A stretch of 64,000 bases of DNA from contig JAFXKY010000072.1 of the NCBI GenBank assembly GCA_017531485.1, forward strand, positions 1-64,000, read 5' to 3'. Positions within the stretch are counted from its first letter, which is position 1, and each line of letters opens with the position of its first letter. The notes under the pieces are model-generated. The model was not told the DNA's origin. It worked only from the letters and a program-made list of their open reading frames with translations, and ran no database searches. Origin of the DNA: Eubacteriaceae bacterium (GTDB lineage Bacteria > Bacillota > Clostridia > Eubacteriales > Anaerofustaceae). Below, one piece after another: positions 61,806-64,000 of this stretch. Position numbers and translations under genes: made by a program.

Positions 61806-62480
61806 TTATGCGTTCTCTTCTTTATTGTTTTTCGTATCTTCAACAGTATCGATGCTTTTTTTGCTGTGTTTTTTTATAGTCATCCAGAGAGATACTTCTT
61901 CTCCCTTTATAAGTCTTTTGATGTTGACGGCGTGCTTCAGGAGTATTACAACCATTACTATCCCGTTGAGGAGCGTCGGTACAGACATAAAGCCGTAAAC
62001 GTATACGGTTCTTATAAACATCAGTACAGCTACCGTTATCGTCGCAAGACCGATATATCCCGTTATAACCGTAACACCGATAAGGATCACAAGCAAAATG
62101 AGGGTTCCGGGGACCGTGATTCCGCCATACGCACCCATTGATGTGGCAAGACCTTTTCCGCCTTTGAATCCCATATAAAACGGGAAGATATGACCGAAAA
62201 TAACGAACATATATGAAAGGTATGCGAGGTTGACATTCCACTCTGAGATATAGTGAATGTAGTGAACCGTAACAAGTCCTTTCATTACGTCGACAAACGC
62301 CGTGATGATTCCCCACTTCCAGCCGAGAACGAAAGTTACGTTACTTGCACCTGCGTTGTTTGAGCCTTGTGAACGGATGTCAAAATTTCCGACGACTTTT
62401 CCGATTATGTAAGACGGATGGACCGAGCCGATGAGATAGCTTACGAGAGCTACTATTATATAATTTGAAATATTTGTCAT
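61806..62480 (-). CDS. plsY: Glycerol-3-phosphate acyltransferase PlsY
   Basis: About 224 residues. PlsY motifs are clear: SYLIGSVHPSYIIGK, DIRSQGSNNAGASNVTFVLG, GHIFPFYMGFKGGKGLATSMG, with five to seven helices and a basic-acidic C-terminal tail of 30 residues that is longer than usual. It moves the acyl group from acyl-phosphate to glycerol-3-phosphate. ATG at 62480 follows AAAGGTGA; the longer reading lacks a site. Confidence 0.92.
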   Translation of the reverse strand: MTNISNYIIVALVSYLIGSVHPSYIIGKVVGNFDIRSQGSNNAGASNVTFVLGWKWGIITAFVDVMKGLVTVHYIHYISEWNVNLAYLSYMFVIFGHIFPFYMGFKGGKGLATSMGAYGGITVPGTLILLVILIGVTVITGYIGLATITVAVLMFIRTVYVYGFMSVPTLLNGIVMVVILLKHAVNIKRLIKGEEVSLWMTIKKHSKKSIDTVEDTKNNKEENA

Positions 62481-62620
62481 GTAAGTCACCTTTTTCTTAA
62501 TATGATAACTTATTATACACTTTTTATACGCAGGTGGCAAGTGTATTTATTTTCCTTGATATTTCAATTCCTGTTGATTGAAGGCGCAAGTTGTGATATG
62601 CTGAAAAAAAGGAGGATGTT

Positions 62621-63877
62621 ATGAAAAGAACGATCGACATATTAAAAAATTCCGACAAAATGAAAAAAGCTTTTGCTTTCATTCATTCAGACGACGAAAA
62701 CACTCTCGCGCAGACCCTTGAGCTCGTAAAGATACCTGCGTTTTCGAATTGCGAAAAGAAACGCTCGGAACATTTCCGCGCTCTCATGGAAAACGAAGGA
62801 TATGAAGTAATAACCGACGAGGTTGATAACGTTTACACCATAATACGCGGAAGCGGATGCGGTCCGACCGTATACATCACAGCCCATCTCGATACGGTAT
62901 TTCCAATGGATACTCCCCTCATTGAAAGACGTGAAGGCGAAAAGATATTTGTACCGGGGATTTCTGATGACACACGCTGTCTTGCGGAAATTCTGAGCGT
63001 AATGAGAGCAATAAAAGCCGCTGAACTCACACCTGTCGGAGATATCATCATCGGCGCCAACGTCGGCGAAGAAGGTCTCGGAAACCTCAGGGGAGTGAGA
63101 AACTTCTTCAGAAACAATGCGGACAAAGTCGACGGATTCATCACCGTTGACGGGGCAGGCACGGGAATATGTATCGGCGCTGTGGGAAGCCTTCGTTATA
63201 AAGTGACATTCTCAGGCCCCGGCGGACATTCCAACGGAGCATTCGGCCTTGTAAACCCGATCCATGCCATGGGAAGAGCCATAGCATATATATCCGAAAT
63301 GAGAGCGCCGCAGGAACCGAGGACGACATTCTGCGTCGGAGTGGTTGAAGGCGGAACATCTGTAAACTCGATAGCAGGAAGCTGCAGCATGCTCATGGAC
63401 ATACGTTCCGTATCCCAGGAAGAACTTCTGAAGCTTGATGCGAAATTCAAGGAATGTGTACAGAAGGCAGTAAAAGACGAAAACGACCGCTGGGAAGAAG
63501 AAAGAAATTCTCCTTTCGCTCATTTCGACACATCAGCCCGCATTGAAGTCACCATCGAAGAGATCGGAAACCGTCCTGCGGGAATGCAGACGGAAAATGA
63601 CGACATCGTAAGGATCGTAAAAGAGGCGTATGAAGCTGTGGGCGTTACAATTCCGTACATGGGAGCCGCAAGCACCGATGCAAATATCCCCATTTCCTTA
63701 GGCATTCCTGCTGTGGCCGTCAGCGGCGGCGGAAAAAGCGGAAATGCCCATAACGTTGAGGAATGGTTCGACCCGACAGACGCATACCTCGGCGTTCAGA
63801 GGATCCTTCTCACATTATTCTCAATGGTGGGACTCAGCGGAGTAAGCGAAGCGCTGCTGCCGGTGAGGGGAAAATAA
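62621..63877 (+). CDS. M20-family peptidase (peptidase T-like)
   Basis: A 418-residue zinc peptidase: TAHLDTVF near 87 (His, Asp ligands), SDDTRCLAEIL near 117, GANVGEEGLGN with the catalytic Glu pair near 151, dimerisation domain GPGGHSNGAFG near 201, and a His in SGNAHNVEEWFD. It likely degrades small peptides in the cytoplasm. AAGGAGG precedes the ATG. Confidence 0.87.
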   Translation: MKRTIDILKNSDKMKKAFAFIHSDDENTLAQTLELVKIPAFSNCEKKRSEHFRALMENEGYEVITDEVDNVYTIIRGSGCGPTVYITAHLDTVFPMDTPLIERREGEKIFVPGISDDTRCLAEILSVMRAIKAAELTPVGDIIIGANVGEEGLGNLRGVRNFFRNNADKVDGFITVDGAGTGICIGAVGSLRYKVTFSGPGGHSNGAFGLVNPIHAMGRAIAYISEMRAPQEPRTTFCVGVVEGGTSVNSIAGSCSMLMDIRSVSQEELLKLDAKFKECVQKAVKDENDRWEEERNSPFAHFDTSARIEVTIEEIGNRPAGMQTENDDIVRIVKEAYEAVGVTIPYMGAASTDANIPISLGIPAVAVSGGGKSGNAHNVEEWFDPTDAYLGVQRILLTLFSMVGLSGVSEALLPVRGK

Positions 63878-63938
63878 GCAAAAATTATGATAGTATACGA
63901 CAAACTGTTTGATAAACTTGAATTTGTAGGAGGGAAAT

Positions 63939-64000
63939 ATGAAAAAACTGCTATTGATCGTTGGTATTATCAGTTTGATTCTGTGCGCTTTATCCTTGTT
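63939..64000 (+). CDS. Start of an exported protein (cut by window end)
   Basis: An ATG at 63939 follows GTAGGAGGG and opens a hydrophobic signal-type sequence (MKKLLLIVGIISLILCALSL). Only about 20 codons are visible. Confidence 0.7.
   Translation, partial: MKKLLLIVGIISLILCALSL

Overview
The window reads as a chromosomal segment of a low-to-mid GC anaerobic Bacillota, most likely a Clostridia member with acetogen-type metabolism. The evidence is strong GGAGG ribosome sites, a tRNA-Ser(GGA) with encoded CCA, RNase Y, RqcH, a VanRS pair, a dockerin protein and the carbonyl-branch genes of the Wood-Ljungdahl pathway (acsB, acsE, acsC, acsD, cooC). The species cannot be named from this sequence. 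No insertion sequence, prophage or CRISPR array was seen.

Layout. 1-3.7 kb: two exported cysteine-rich proteins built from CxxC rungs, one ending in a dockerin, the other cut by the window edge. 3.8-8.5 kb: a metallophosphatase without a signal peptide, a strongly folded RNA leader or ncRNA, then a solute-binding lipoprotein paired with a membrane-anchored LuxR-type regulator. 8.6-14.1 kb: a six-gene nickel/peptide-type ABC operon with histidine-rich tails on most components. 14.4-16 kb: a NAD kinase 3' fragment and an MFS 3' fragment joined head to head. 16-21.7 kb: a (p)ppGpp-hydrolase-like gene, then an AMP ligase, acyltransferase, acyl carrier protein, Wzx flippase and Wzy polymerase set. 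21.9-24.8 kb: a cation P-type ATPase behind a yybP-ykoY (Mn2+) riboswitch. 24.8-30.8 kb: an SDR/MFS pair, three overlapping small acidic genes and a secreted glucosaminidase. 30.9-38.2 kb: the acs cluster and a divergent UPF0280 gene. 38.3-50.6 kb: small unknown genes, an M42 peptidase, a PflX-type radical SAM enzyme, a MarR/MATE pair with clear operators, an acyltransferase/DUF2087 pair and rqcH. 50.6-64 kb: tRNA-Ser, a CAT-like acetyltransferase, an APC permease, TraX, a UroD-type methyltransferase, a lipoprotein behind a G12 tract, a VanRS pair with a C39-like protease sharing GTAAG-N6-GTAAG boxes, a PadR/DUF2812 operon, rny, plsY and an M20 peptidase.

How the parts may fit. Acetyl-CoA synthase needs nickel, and a histidine-tailed nickel-type importer lies about 17 kb away. 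One reasonable reading is a shared nickel supply line for AcsB and an unlinked CO dehydrogenase. The CODH gene acsA and the corrinoid activator acsV are not in this window. The most unusual items are the histidine-tailed importer, including one stretch of DNA read in two frames into His-rich tails of two permeases, the binding-protein/membrane LuxR pair, the CxxC-ladder proteins, and the folded RNA at 5.35 kb.
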